A DNA stretch of 64,000 nucleotides from Rathayibacter sp. VKM Ac-2754 (GCF_009807095.1 NZ_WUCC01000004.1:62001-126000), one strand, 5' to 3'. Counted from the first letter of the stretch, positions 33,406 through 41,482 are shown. The notes: a model not told the origin generated them from the sequence alone. Program-made: numbers and translations.

Positions 33406-34192
33406 CGATGACCGCCGTGGTCTTCTTGCGGTCCCAGTACCAGAGCAGGATCCCCAGGTAGCCGAGCGCCTTGCCCTTGCGGATCGACATGCGGACCACG
33501 GCGTGACGGTCCAGCCGCGCCTGCTCCCGCGGGATCACCTGGCACACCTTGAGGTGCAGCTCGAGATCCTCGTCGGTGTCGTCGATGCTCGAGCGGGGGA
33601 ACCCGTCGACCTCGAGGTACAGCGCGGCGTCGATCGCCATGTTCGAGCCGGCGGCCATGAAGAGCGGGTAGCGCTGCCCCGGTCGCCGGTAGAAGACGGC
33701 GGGCGCCCGCTCCAGCAGCCGGATCATCGCGGTGCCGATGACGCCGTCGTACCAGCGGTAGATCGGCTCGTCGGTGCGCGGATTCAGGCGCCCGCCGACG
33801 AATCGCGCTCCGCTCGCGACGTCGGCCTTCAGCCGCGCGACCCACTCGGCTCCGGGGAGGCAGTCGGCGTCCGTCCGCGCGATGACCGCGGCACCGTGCT
33901 CGATCGCGTAGCGGAACCCGGTGTCGGAGGCGGCTCCCGTGCCCTTCTGCCCCTCGGTGATCGTCATCACCTGCCGCCCCGGATGCCGGGCCGCGAAGGC
34001 GTCGATCACCGCGCGGGAGCCGTCGGTGCTCGCGTTGTCGACGAGGAGGAGGGTGAAGTCGGGATCGGTCTGGGCGGCGAGCGCCTCGAGGGCCCCGTCG
34101 AGCAGCTTCTCCTCGTTGTACAGCGGCACCACGACCCAGAAGGGGGTGGTGGCGCCCGAGGGCGTGCTGGGACCGGAGTGCTGCTCGCTCAT
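33395..34192 (-). CDS. Family 2 glycosyltransferase (GT-A)
   Basis: A 265-residue GT2 enzyme: WVVVPLYNEEKLLDGALEAL, LLLVDNASTDGSRAVIDAF (nucleotide-binding), ARTDADCLPGAEWV with the DxD metal site (DAD), and IDDTDEDLELHLKV containing the E/D-D catalytic-base block. No clear transmembrane helix besides a weak one near residues 235-250, so it probably works at the inner membrane face or on a soluble acceptor. GGGGGAG precedes the ATG at 34192. It is the first gene of the three-gene operon with the epimerase and MBL hydrolase, divergent from KAS III. Confidence 0.87.
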   Translation of the reverse strand: MSEQHSGPSTPSGATTPFWVVVPLYNEEKLLDGALEALAAQTDPDFTLLLVDNASTDGSRAVIDAFAARHPGRQVMTITEGQKGTGAASDTGFRYAIEHGAAVIARTDADCLPGAEWVARLKADVASGARFVGGRLNPRTDEPIYRWYDGVIGTAMIRLLERAPAVFYRRPGQRYPLFMAAGSNMAIDAALYLEVDGFPRSSIDDTDEDLELHLKVCQVIPREQARLDRHAVVRMSIRKGKALGYLGILLWYWDRKKTTAVIDVR

Positions 34193-34392
34193 CCGCTCCC
34201 CCTCCGCCGCTCGACCCGGCGACCCGCACCGGGTCACCGCCGCCGAACGCGGGGAGGCCCCGTCCATAGTGTCCGCGGAGCAGGGGGCCGTCAATCCGCG
34301 CCCGGCCTCGCCGCGCCGACATCGAGCTCGCATCGGCGGTATACAGAGAACGCTCGGATCGACCGTCGATCCGGAGCAGGAGGAACGCCACA
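34193..34392. promoter_or_regulatory. Divergent promoter region of the KAS III cluster
   Basis: The 200 bases between the glycosyltransferase and the KAS III gene must hold both promoters. TATACA at about 34338 is a plausible -10-like element for the KAS III gene, and GGAGCAGGAGGAAC is its ribosome-binding site. No obvious palindromic operator. Confidence 0.4.
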
Positions 34393-35367
34393 GTGCCCGA
34401 CACTCTGCCCATCCGCATCCTCGGCACCGGGGAGGCGCTTCCGGAGCGGGTCGTCGGCACCGCCGAGGTCGCCGCGCTCTGCGGCATCGACCCCGAGGAG
34501 GCGGCGCGGCGCAGCGGAGTGCTCACGCGGCACTGGCTCGCCGATGACGAAGACCCGCTCGAGCTCGGGCTGACGGCGGCGCGGCGCGCCCTGGACGCGG
34601 CCGGGATCGACGCGAGCGACGTGGACGTCGTGCTGAACGCCTCCGGGACGCAGCTGCAGGCCATCCCGGACGGCGGAGCCCTGCTGGCCGCCGGCCTCGG
34701 CCTCGACGACGTCTCGGCCTACAGCCTCAACGCGACCTGCCTGTCGTTCCTCTTCGCGCTGCAGGAGGCGGGGTTCCTGATCGCGACGGGCCGCGCCGAG
34801 CGGGTGCTCATCGTCTCGACCGAGGGCGGCAGCCGCGGCATCGACCTCGCCCAGCCCGAGAGCGCCCTCCTCTTCGGCGACGCCGCGGCGGCCGTCGTGG
34901 TCGGGCGCGCGGTGACTCCGGAGCAGGGCATCGTGGCCTCGAAGTTCCTGACCCGGCCCAGCGGAGTGCGGCACGCCGAGATCCGCGGGTTCGGCTCGCG
35001 GATCCGCATCGAGGAGGCGGCCGACCGGCTCTCCGACTTCCGCTTCGACATGCACGGAGGCGCGCTGCTGGTCGACGCGCTGCGGCACTTCCCGGCGTTC
35101 CTCGACACCGTCCGGCTCGGGCTCTCGAGCGGCACGCCCGGCATCGACCGCATCGTCCCGCACCAGACGAGCAAGGCCGGGCTCGAGGGCATGGCGCGTC
35201 TCTGGGGCCGGCAGAAGATGGTCGTGACGCTGGCCGACGTGGGCAACACGATCGGCGCGGCGATCCCGCTGGCCCTGCACCGGGCGCGGATCGAGCCGGC
35301 GGAGTCGGTGCTGCTCGTCGGGACGGGCGCGGGGACGCACTACGGGGCCGTGATCCTGCAGGCGTGA
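34393..35367 (+). CDS. Ketoacyl synthase III (KAS III/FabH)-like condensing enzyme
   Basis: A 324-residue thiolase-fold condensing enzyme with the KAS III triad intact: Cys116 in LNATCLSFLFAL, His257 in IVPHQTSKAG, Asn285 in GNTIGAAIP. ALPERVVGTAEVAALCGID and the ending LLVGTGAGTHYGAVIL match the family. FabH-type enzymes start fatty-acid chains from acyl-CoA; OleA- and other stand-alone relatives join two acyl groups. This gene is not in a fatty-acid operon but divergent from a glycosyltransferase/epimerase/MBL-hydrolase operon, so a specialised lipid or signal-molecule pathway is likely. AGGAGGA precedes the GTG. A terminator follows. Confidence 0.9.
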   Translation: MPDTLPIRILGTGEALPERVVGTAEVAALCGIDPEEAARRSGVLTRHWLADDEDPLELGLTAARRALDAAGIDASDVDVVLNASGTQLQAIPDGGALLAAGLGLDDVSAYSLNATCLSFLFALQEAGFLIATGRAERVLIVSTEGGSRGIDLAQPESALLFGDAAAAVVVGRAVTPEQGIVASKFLTRPSGVRHAEIRGFGSRIRIEEAADRLSDFRFDMHGGALLVDALRHFPAFLDTVRLGLSSGTPGIDRIVPHQTSKAGLEGMARLWGRQKMVVTLADVGNTIGAAIPLALHRARIEPAESVLLVGTGAGTHYGAVILQA

Positions 35368-35404
35368 CGGCCGCTGCGCCCTGAACGGCGCCTGGCAATG
35401 CAGA

Positions 35405-35440
35405 ACGGGCCGGCACCTCCGGAGTGGAGGGCCGGCCCGT
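35405..35440. terminator. Bidirectional terminator between convergent genes
   Basis: ACGGGCCGGC (35405-35414) pairs with GCCGGCCCGT (35431-35440), with further CTCC/GGAG pairing in the loop. It lies between the KAS III stop (35367) and the beta-helix gene stop (35456). Confidence 0.75.
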
Positions 35441-35455
35441 CGGCGGAGGGAGGCG

Positions 35456-37216
35456 CTACCTCAGCGTCACCGACACGGGCGAGCTCACGCGGATGTTCCC
35501 CGCTGCATCGGTCGCTCGGGCGGTGAGCGGGAAGGTCCCGCGCATGCCCGTCGTGCTCGTGGTCAGCGACCACGTGGACGCGCCGGTCTGGGTCGCGTCG
35601 CCGACCTTGAGGCTGCCGAGGTAGAAGGCGACGCCGGTCACAGCGGTGTCGTCAGTGGCCGTGACGGTGGCAGTCGTCGTGCCGCTGAGCACGGCACCGG
35701 GGAGCGGCGAGGTGATCGCGACCGACGGGGCGGTGGTGTCGGCGACCGGCACCTGGGGCTCGCTCGGCGCCTCGGAGTCCGGCGCGGTCGGCGGCGCGGT
35801 CGGCGTGGCGGTCGGCGTCGAGGTCGGGGTCGGAGTGGCGGTGGGGGTCGCGGTCGGCGTCGGCGTCGCGGTGGGCGTCGCCGTCGGAGTGGCCGTGGCG
35901 GTCGGGGTGGGCGTCGGCGTGGGTTCCGGCGTGCTCGGGATGGTCACCTCGTCCCAGCTGGCGACGAGGTGGGCGGTGGTCGGCCGCGTGCTCATCTCGT
36001 CGAGGTCGGCGGACGTCATCGAGGTCAGCGTGTTGTCGACCGTGAAGCCGCCGGTCCTCGCCGTCCGGTTGGTGAGGTTGGTGCGGGTGTTGTAGACGGC
36101 GTCCCAGGTCGGCTGGAGGGAGCCGATGAGGATCGAGTCGGACGCGTCGATGTTGCCGCCTCCGTTGCCCTGGATGGCGCTGAGGCTGCCCGCGCCGTTG
36201 ATGGCTCCGGGGTAGCCGGCGCCGCCGGCGAGGAACGGGTAGCGCTTGGCGGTGACGGTGCCGCCCACGATCAGCGACTGCTCGAACGCGACGTTCTTGA
36301 CGCCTCCGACGATGACGGCGCTGTTGTTCGAGCCGAACACGACGGTGTCCCTGACGGTGATCTGGCCGGTGACTCCCGAGCCCTCGATCTGGAGGCTGTC
36401 GGTGTGCGGCCGTGCCGGGTTGGAGCCGCCGTAGACCGCGTCGAGGTAGTACGACGGGGCGATGTAGCCGCCCTCGACCAGCACGTCGCTCATCACGTTC
36501 GGCGCGAACGCCTTGATCTGAGCCGAGTCGGCGCTCCTCAGGCGCGAGTCGGGCTCGACGACCTCGATGAGCTCCACGTCGCGCACCGGGGCGCCGGCCG
36601 AGGCGGCGAGGCCGACCCAGTTCTCGTTGACCCGGAGCCAGGCGAACGACGAGTGCGTCGCGCCCTTCACGTCGATCGAGTCGATGTCGAAGCGCATCAG
36701 GGTGATGCCCGTCACCGACTTCAGCGCCCAGTCGCCGCCGGTCACCGACCGGAAGCCGTCGCGCGCCGTGATCAGCACCTTGGTGCTTCCCGCGTTCTTG
36801 TAGCCGTTGAGGGCCGACAGGTCGGCGATGTAGCCGGGTGCCACCGCGATGACGGCCCCCGCCGCGATCTGGGCCTTCGTCAGGGCGTCGAGCGCCTTGC
36901 GGATCGCCGAGCCCGACGCCGCGACCTCCACGACCGTGTAGTCGGAGCCGGCGGAGCGGATGTCGGGGGTGTCCGACGGGTAGTGCGTGCCGTCGGGTCC
37001 GTAGGTCGACTCGGCGGCCGAGGCGGTCGGCGCGTCCAGGATCGAGACCGTCGACACGGCGATCCCCACCGCGGCCGTGATCGCGAGGATCCGGAGGAGG
37101 TCCTTCCTCGGTCGCCGGACCGCTCCGCCCAGTCCCTGTAGCTGCCGCGGACGCGACTCGGCTGCGGCGCCCGCAGGCAGGGGCGGTGAGGTGGGGGAGG
37201 GGGTGGCTCGTGCCAT
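35456..37216 (-). CDS. Secreted right-handed beta-helix protein with Thr/Pro linker and Ig-like domain
   Basis: A 586-residue exported protein. Residues 1-70 are a long basic N-terminus and signal segment (LLRILAITAAVGIAVSTVSIL..ASA). Residues about 75-405 are a parallel beta-helix with many short strands (LIVGGTVTAKRYPFLAGG; GGVKNVAFEQSLIVGG; GGNIDASDSILIGS), the fold of pectate lyases and other polysaccharide-active or -binding proteins; I cannot see a catalytic triad of a named lyase family. Residues about 410-480 are a PTPTATPTAT linker. The last 95 residues are a Big_9/Ig-like domain (TAPSVAITSPLPGAVLSGTT). GGAAGA precedes the ATG at 37216. No cell-wall sorting motif. Confidence 0.8.
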   Translation of the reverse strand: MARATPSPTSPPLPAGAAAESRPRQLQGLGGAVRRPRKDLLRILAITAAVGIAVSTVSILDAPTASAAESTYGPDGTHYPSDTPDIRSAGSDYTVVEVAASGSAIRKALDALTKAQIAAGAVIAVAPGYIADLSALNGYKNAGSTKVLITARDGFRSVTGGDWALKSVTGITLMRFDIDSIDVKGATHSSFAWLRVNENWVGLAASAGAPVRDVELIEVVEPDSRLRSADSAQIKAFAPNVMSDVLVEGGYIAPSYYLDAVYGGSNPARPHTDSLQIEGSGVTGQITVRDTVVFGSNNSAVIVGGVKNVAFEQSLIVGGTVTAKRYPFLAGGAGYPGAINGAGSLSAIQGNGGGNIDASDSILIGSLQPTWDAVYNTRTNLTNRTARTGGFTVDNTLTSMTSADLDEMSTRPTTAHLVASWDEVTIPSTPEPTPTPTPTATATPTATPTATPTPTATPTATPTPTSTPTATPTAPPTAPDSEAPSEPQVPVADTTAPSVAITSPLPGAVLSGTTTATVTATDDTAVTGVAFYLGSLKVGDATQTGASTWSLTTSTTGMRGTFPLTARATDAAGNIRVSSPVSVTLR

Positions 37217-37637
37217 GGGGTGTCTTCCGATCGTCTCGTGCTGGGGGAGGGTAACGACCGGAACACGTCGTGGCGGAAGCCTCGAGGCGCTCGTAGGGCC
37301 GGGACTCCTCCGACGGGGGAGGAGCCGGCTGCACGCGTCACTGCGTTCCGGGCGGATGGTGCGGGGAAGGGCCGCCGAACGGTGCCTGGTGCGCTGCTGC
37401 GTGGTGGAGCGGCAGTGCGGCGGGCGGTCGGGCGGTCGGCTCGTGACGGTCAGGGGGAGCTGGGGCGCCGATTCCGGCGCACCGGAGGGGTGGAACGGTC
37501 TGCGCCGTTCTTCAGAGTAGGCACAGCTACAGGTCGTTAATGTGCCTCGCACGGGGGCCAGTGCGAGGAGAAAGACTCAGGTCACGAAGGATTGATAGCA
37601 CGAGGCCGAGGGAACTCCTGTGCGTAGGTAGAAACGC
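37217..37637. other. Gene-poor upstream region
   Basis: About 420 bases before the beta-helix gene without a supported gene; open frames here read antisense or Gly/Arg-rich. A less GC-rich segment (37505-37625) probably holds the beta-helix promoter on the minus strand. Confidence 0.4.
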
Positions 37638-38258
37638 TCAGTCCGGCCGTCCGCGGAAGGTGGCGAGGGGGGAGACCTCCGACCAGCCGAGGCTGTCGTA
37701 GAGTCTCCGACCGCTGACGCTGGCCATCAGGATCCCCGTCGTCGCACCGTGGTCCGCAGCCCAGGCGCTGAGACCCGTCACGACGAGGCGTCCGAGGCCG
37801 CGGCGACAGAACTCGGTAGTCGTCTCGACGCGGTCGAACACGCAATCCCCGGCGCGCACCGCCGCCTGTCCGCGGGCCGCGAGCTCGCCGTCCACCTCGA
37901 TGCGGGCGTGGGCGACCGGGCCGTCCGCCTCGAGGAGCACCCGCTCCGGTGCGGGGGTGGGCAGGAGGGCCGCCGTCATCATGCTCTCGTCGCTGGTGAC
38001 GCGGTCGAGCGGAGCCAGCGCCTCGAGGCTCCGCGCATCGAGGTCTCCGACGAGTGTCAGCCACGCGTCCGGCCCGCTCGTCGCGGCCACGAGTCGGTCG
38101 AGCTCGGCGAGCGACGGCGTCGCGCTGATGCGCTCCCGCGCCCGGGTGTCGGCGTCGACCTCGACGAGCCAGCCCTCGCCGTCGGGCCGGCCGACCATCC
38201 GGCGGGAGAGCATCCACCCCTGGACCCAGTGGTCGAGGAGGGCGCTGATCTCGGTCAT
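37638..38258 (-). CDS. GNAT-family N-acetyltransferase
   Basis: A 206-residue protein whose C-terminal half is a GNAT domain: ARGQAAVRAGDCVFDRVETTTEFCRRGLGRLVVTGLSAWAADHGA contains the acetyl-CoA-binding RRGLGR (Q/RxxGxG/A) loop, and RRLYDSLGWSEVSPL is the closing motif. The N-terminal half is less conserved and may select the acceptor. The acceptor is unknown. ATG 38258 is preferred to a GTG at 38264. It lies 70 bases downstream of the TetR gene on the same strand and might be co-transcribed. Confidence 0.85.
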   Translation of the reverse strand: MTEISALLDHWVQGWMLSRRMVGRPDGEGWLVEVDADTRARERISATPSLAELDRLVAATSGPDAWLTLVGDLDARSLEALAPLDRVTSDESMMTAALLPTPAPERVLLEADGPVAHARIEVDGELAARGQAAVRAGDCVFDRVETTTEFCRRGLGRLVVTGLSAWAADHGATTGILMASVSGRRLYDSLGWSEVSPLATFRGRPD

Positions 38259-38329
38259 CGGCACACGGTAGCCGGACGCGCCCGTCGTGGATGGAGGCTG
38301 GCCCTGGGACCGGTCCCTCGCGGAGGGTC

Positions 38330-39046
38330 CTACTGCGAGAGCTCCAGGTCGAGCCGGTCCAGGAGTGCTTCCAGAGAGATCTCGAACTCCTCGTCACTCC
38401 GGTCCTCGCTGAGCAGGTCGCGCAGGCGCAGGACCTCCGGCGCGACGTCGAGCGACATCGTGCCGTCGCCCTGCGGCAGAGCAGCGTCTCCCTCGTCGAG
38501 CGGCTCTTCGACGGGTGACGTCTCGGCTCCGTGGATCGTGGCCTGCAGCAGCAGCTGACCGAGCAGGAAGCTGCTGAACGCGCGGTAGGCGCCGACGGCC
38601 CGCTCGTCCGAGAACCCGTGCGACGTCAGCGCACTGAGGAACGTGTTGACGACCTCGACGCTCCGCAGCGGCGGTCGCAGCCAGGGGGCGGCGGGGTGTC
38701 GCGTCGCGACCAGGGGGAATGCTCGTGGGTGGTCTGTCGCGATTCGACGGACCTCGTGGGCCACGACCTGCAGGAATCCCTGCCAGTGCTCCGCCTCCGA
38801 CTCGTCGAGATGGGAGTTGAGATCTCGCATCAGCAGCGAGATGACGCCCTCGAGCAGGTCCTCCTTGCCATGCACGTACCGGTAGAGCGACATCGCCTCG
38901 ACGCCCAGTTCCTGCGCGAGGGAGCGCATCGACAGGCTCTGGCTCCCCGATCTGTCGATCTGCGTCAGGGCGGTCGTGACGATCAGCTCCCTGCTGAGCC
39001 TCGGCGCAGTCGATCCGCCCCTGTTCGTCTTCGTGTTCCCAGTGAT
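38330..39046 (-). CDS. TetR-family repressor with apparent ATC start codon
   Basis: Coding similarity to TetR regulators runs for 238 codons. The N-terminal DNA-binding domain needs residues 1-64: PRLSRELIVTTALTQIDRSG, then LSMRSLAQELGVEAMSLYRYV (recognition helix). The only ATG in frame (38929) would delete the first helix. Upstream in frame there is no ATG, GTG or TTG back to a stop at about 39125. Instead GGGAGG (39053-39058) stands 6 bases before an ATC at 39046, exactly where a start should be. So either ATC starts translation poorly, or a G-to-C change disabled the gene. It faces the DUF2382 gene across a region with two CTTACnnnGTAAG sites. Confidence 0.8.
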   Translation of the reverse strand: MTGNTKTNRGGSTAPRLSRELIVTTALTQIDRSGSQSLSMRSLAQELGVEAMSLYRYVHGKEDLLEGVISLLMRDLNSHLDESEAEHWQGFLQVVAHEVRRIATDHPRAFPLVATRHPAAPWLRPPLRSVEVVNTFLSALTSHGFSDERAVGAYRAFSSFLLGQLLLQATIHGAETSPVEEPLDEGDAALPQGDGTMSLDVAPEVLRLRDLLSEDRSDEEFEISLEALLDRLDLELSQ

Positions 39047-39132
39047 GGCGGGCCTCCCGTAGCGATCCTCACACCCCGCTACCAGCGTCGCGCGTGAAAA
39101 ACAACCGGGTGGAGCTCCCCACCCTAATCAGA

Positions 39133-39169
39133 CTTACTTTGTAAGCTCCACTTTGGCTTACACCGTAAG
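39133..39169. promoter_or_regulatory. Twin operators CTTACnnnGTAAG between TetR and DUF2382 genes
   Basis: CTTAC-TTT-GTAAG (39133-39145) and CTTAC-ACC-GTAAG (39157-39169) are 24 bases apart centre to centre, about two helical turns and a bit. They lie in the divergent promoter region, the usual place for TetR-family autoregulatory operators. Confidence 0.7.
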
Positions 39170-39279
39170 TGTCCCGCTTCCTGTGCGAGGACCACCGCGA
39201 TGCGAGCAGTGGCTGCTCCCCCCCGAGACCACCCATCACCGAGCTCCGGAGCCATCGCTCCGGAGGAAGAGAGTGCACT

Positions 39280-40110
39280 GTGATCGACAGCACCACCATC
39301 GACAACCTCATCGGCGCCGACGTGCGCGGCAGCGACGACGCCAAGATCGGCACCGTCGGCCAGGTCTACGTCGCCGACGACTCGCAGACCCCCACCTGGG
39401 TCACCATCCGCACCGGACTGTTCGGCTCCTCCGAGTCGTTCGCACCCCTGCAGGACGCGACCTACGAGGGCGGCGTCCTGCGCGTGCCCTACGAGAAGTC
39501 CTTCGTCAAGGACGCCCCGCGCGTCGACGACGACGGCGCCCTCAACGCCGACGAGGAGCAGACGCTCTACTCCTACTACGGCCGGGGCGACAGCTACTCC
39601 GCACCGACCGAGGCGCCCCTCTACGACCAGGACGCCGACCGCACCGCCGGCAACACTGCCGGCACCGAGGGCTACGACACCTCCGGCCCCACGACCGATG
39701 ACGCGATGACCCGCTCCGAGGAGCGCCTCCGCGTCGGCACCGAGAAGGTCGAGGCGGGCCGCGCGCGCCTCCGCAAGCACGTGGTCACCGAGCAGGTCAC
39801 GAAGACCGTCCCCGTCAGCCACGAGGAGGTCCGCGTCACCCGCGAGCCGATCACTGACGCGAACGCCGACAACGCCCTCTCCGGTCCGGAGCTCAGCGAG
39901 GAGGAGCACGAAGTGATCCTCACCGGCGAGCGTGTCGTCACCGCGAAGGAGACGGTCCCCGTCGAGCGTGTGTCGCTCGGCACCGAGACCGTCACCGAGC
40001 AGCAGACGGTGACCGAGGACGTCGCCCACGAGGAGATCGAGGTCCTCGAGCCCACCACCCGCTCCACCGCGACCGACGACACCGTCGTCGACCGCGGCAA
40101 CCGCTCCTAA
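39280..40110 (+). CDS. PRC-barrel plus DUF2382 (YsnF/AvaK-type) protein
   Basis: A 276-residue acidic soluble protein. Residues about 5-75 form a PRC-barrel (LIGADVRGSDDAKIGTVGQV, TWVTIRTGLFG, VPYEKSFVKDAP), residues about 80-140 a flexible linker, and residues about 150-255 a DUF2382 domain (RSEERLRVGTEKVEAGRARL, TVPVSHEEVRVTREPI, GERVVTAKETVPVERVSLGT). DUF2382 proteins are stress-linked in several bacteria (B. subtilis YsnF, cyanobacterial AvaK); their molecular role is unknown. GTG start after GGAGGA. Twin operator sites lie upstream, and a membrane channel and a second DUF2382 gene follow. Confidence 0.88.
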   Translation: MIDSTTIDNLIGADVRGSDDAKIGTVGQVYVADDSQTPTWVTIRTGLFGSSESFAPLQDATYEGGVLRVPYEKSFVKDAPRVDDDGALNADEEQTLYSYYGRGDSYSAPTEAPLYDQDADRTAGNTAGTEGYDTSGPTTDDAMTRSEERLRVGTEKVEAGRARLRKHVVTEQVTKTVPVSHEEVRVTREPITDANADNALSGPELSEEEHEVILTGERVVTAKETVPVERVSLGTETVTEQQTVTEDVAHEEIEVLEPTTRSTATDDTVVDRGNRS

Positions 40111-40225
40111 GCGGCACCGGCGGCGGCCGCCCCGGCACCCTCCGGTCGGCCGCCGCCACCCGGCACCACCTCCCGCACCACCCGAAACCGTCCCCCCGGG
40201 GACCCATGCCTGGAAGGCACACCCC

Positions 40226-40990
40226 ATGGATTTCCCCGCCGCACTTCAGAACGGACTCGCCGCGGTCATCGCGTTCGTCCCGCTCGCACTGCTGTTCCTG
40301 CTCATCCTCATCGTCGGCCTCATCGTCGCGAAGCTCATCGAGAAGGGCCTCTCCCGGCTCCTCACGAAGGTCGGCTTCGACCGCGCCGTCGAGCGCGGCG
40401 GTATCAAGAAGGCCCTCGCGAACTCGAAGCTCGACGCCTCCGACATCGTGTCGAAGATCATCTACTACACGCTGGTGCTGTTCGTTCTCCAGTTCGCCTT
40501 CGGTGTCTTCGGGCAGAACCCGGTCAGCGACCTGCTCCAGGGCATCATCGGGTTCCTCCCGAAGATCATCGTGGCGATCATCATCATCGTCATCGCCGCG
40601 GCGATCGCCGCCGGCGCCAAGGGGCTCATTCAGAACACGCTCGGCGGTCTCTCCTACGGCAAGGTCCTCGGGAACATCGTCGCCGTCTTCATCCTGTTCC
40701 TCGGAGCGACCGCTGCGCTGAACCAGATCGAGGTCGCCACGACCGTCACCACGCCGATCCTCATCGCGGTCCTCGCCATCATCGCCGGCGTCATCATCGT
40801 GGGTGCGGGCGGCGGGCTCATCAAGCCGATGCAGCAGCGCTGGGAGACGATCCTCACCAAGGCCGAGGACGAGGCTCCGAAGATCCAGCAGCACGCTCAG
40901 AACGCGCCGAGCGTGAAGGAGCAGGCCGAGCAGGCCGCGCGCAAGGCGCAGCAGGCCGCGCCGACGACGACCACTCGCCGTTCGAGCTGA
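40226..40990 (+). CDS. CmpX-like membrane protein (TM-helix repeat, mechanosensitive-channel related)
   Basis: A 254-residue membrane protein. Helices at about residues 12-36, 80-97, 108-135, 148-165 and 175-200 include the conserved TM_helix repeats (FLPKIIVAIIIIVIAAAIAAG, VIAFVPLALLFLLILIVGLI) of CmpX/MscS-like proteins, without the MscS beta domain. The C-terminal 55 residues are a soluble charged helix. CmpX in Pseudomonas affects membrane tension and cell-surface state. GGAAGG precedes the ATG. It lies 115 bases after the PRC/DUF2382 gene, same strand, and ends in a very strong terminator. Confidence 0.85.
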   Translation: MDFPAALQNGLAAVIAFVPLALLFLLILIVGLIVAKLIEKGLSRLLTKVGFDRAVERGGIKKALANSKLDASDIVSKIIYYTLVLFVLQFAFGVFGQNPVSDLLQGIIGFLPKIIVAIIIIVIAAAIAAGAKGLIQNTLGGLSYGKVLGNIVAVFILFLGATAALNQIEVATTVTTPILIAVLAIIAGVIIVGAGGGLIKPMQQRWETILTKAEDEAPKIQQHAQNAPSVKEQAEQAARKAQQAAPTTTTRRSS

Positions 40991-40998
40991 CGCGCCCG

Positions 40999-41040
40999 AC
41001 AGGACCGGCCCCGCTCCTCTCTGAGCGGGGCCGGTCCTGT
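40999..41040 (+). terminator. Strong intrinsic terminator after CmpX-like gene
   Basis: A perfect 18-base-pair stem: ACAGGACCGGCCCCGCTC (40999-41016) and GAGCGGGGCCGGTCCTGT (41023-41040), loop CTCTCT. The second DUF2382 gene after it needs its own promoter or read-through. Confidence 0.92.
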
Positions 41041-41086
41041 TCCCACCCCCCGCACCAGCGTTCGCGCTCGCCTGATCGGAGATCCC

Positions 41087-41482
41087 ATGACTGCTCGACC
41101 CACCTCTCGGATCTCGACACCGGACGACCCGGCCGTCGAGATGATCCGGCACGAGGAGCAGCTGAGCGTCACCACGCGGCGATACGCGACCGAGCGAGTC
41201 CGGCTCGAGCGCGTCATCGTCACCGAGCAGCGCACCCTCACCGTCGACGTCCGGCGCGAGGAGATCCGCCTCACCCGCGAATCCCTTCCCGAAGGAGGCC
41301 CGCTTCCTCGCGACCTCGACGCGCGCACTCCTCAGCCTGTCGTCGTCATCCTGCACGAGGAGCGGATCGGCATCGTCAAGACCGTCGTCCCCACCGAGCG
41401 CGTCACCCTGAGCACGCACTCCGTCACCGAGGAGCGACTGCTCTCCGAGGCGCTCGGTCGAGAAGTACTCGACGTGAGCTGA
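41087..41482 (+). CDS. Stand-alone DUF2382 protein
   Basis: A 131-residue protein that is essentially one DUF2382 domain: MIRHEEQLSVTTRRYATERV, RLERVIVTEQRTLTVDVRRE and VPTERVTLSTHSVTEERLLS. It is a shorter paralogue of the C-terminal domain of the protein at 39280-40110 (compare TVPVERVSLGTETVTEQQTV). GGAGA lies 7 bases before the ATG. Although separated by a strong terminator, context makes it part of the same functional module. No PRC-barrel, signal peptide or membrane segment. Confidence 0.87.
   Translation: MTARPTSRISTPDDPAVEMIRHEEQLSVTTRRYATERVRLERVIVTEQRTLTVDVRREEIRLTRESLPEGGPLPRDLDARTPQPVVVILHEERIGIVKTVVPTERVTLSTHSVTEERLLSEALGREVLDVS

Noticed and set aside
38330-38929. TetR gene starting at the internal ATG 38929
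   Set aside because: This would remove the first helix of the DNA-binding domain, while coding sequence with a strong Shine-Dalgarno site continues upstream to 39046.
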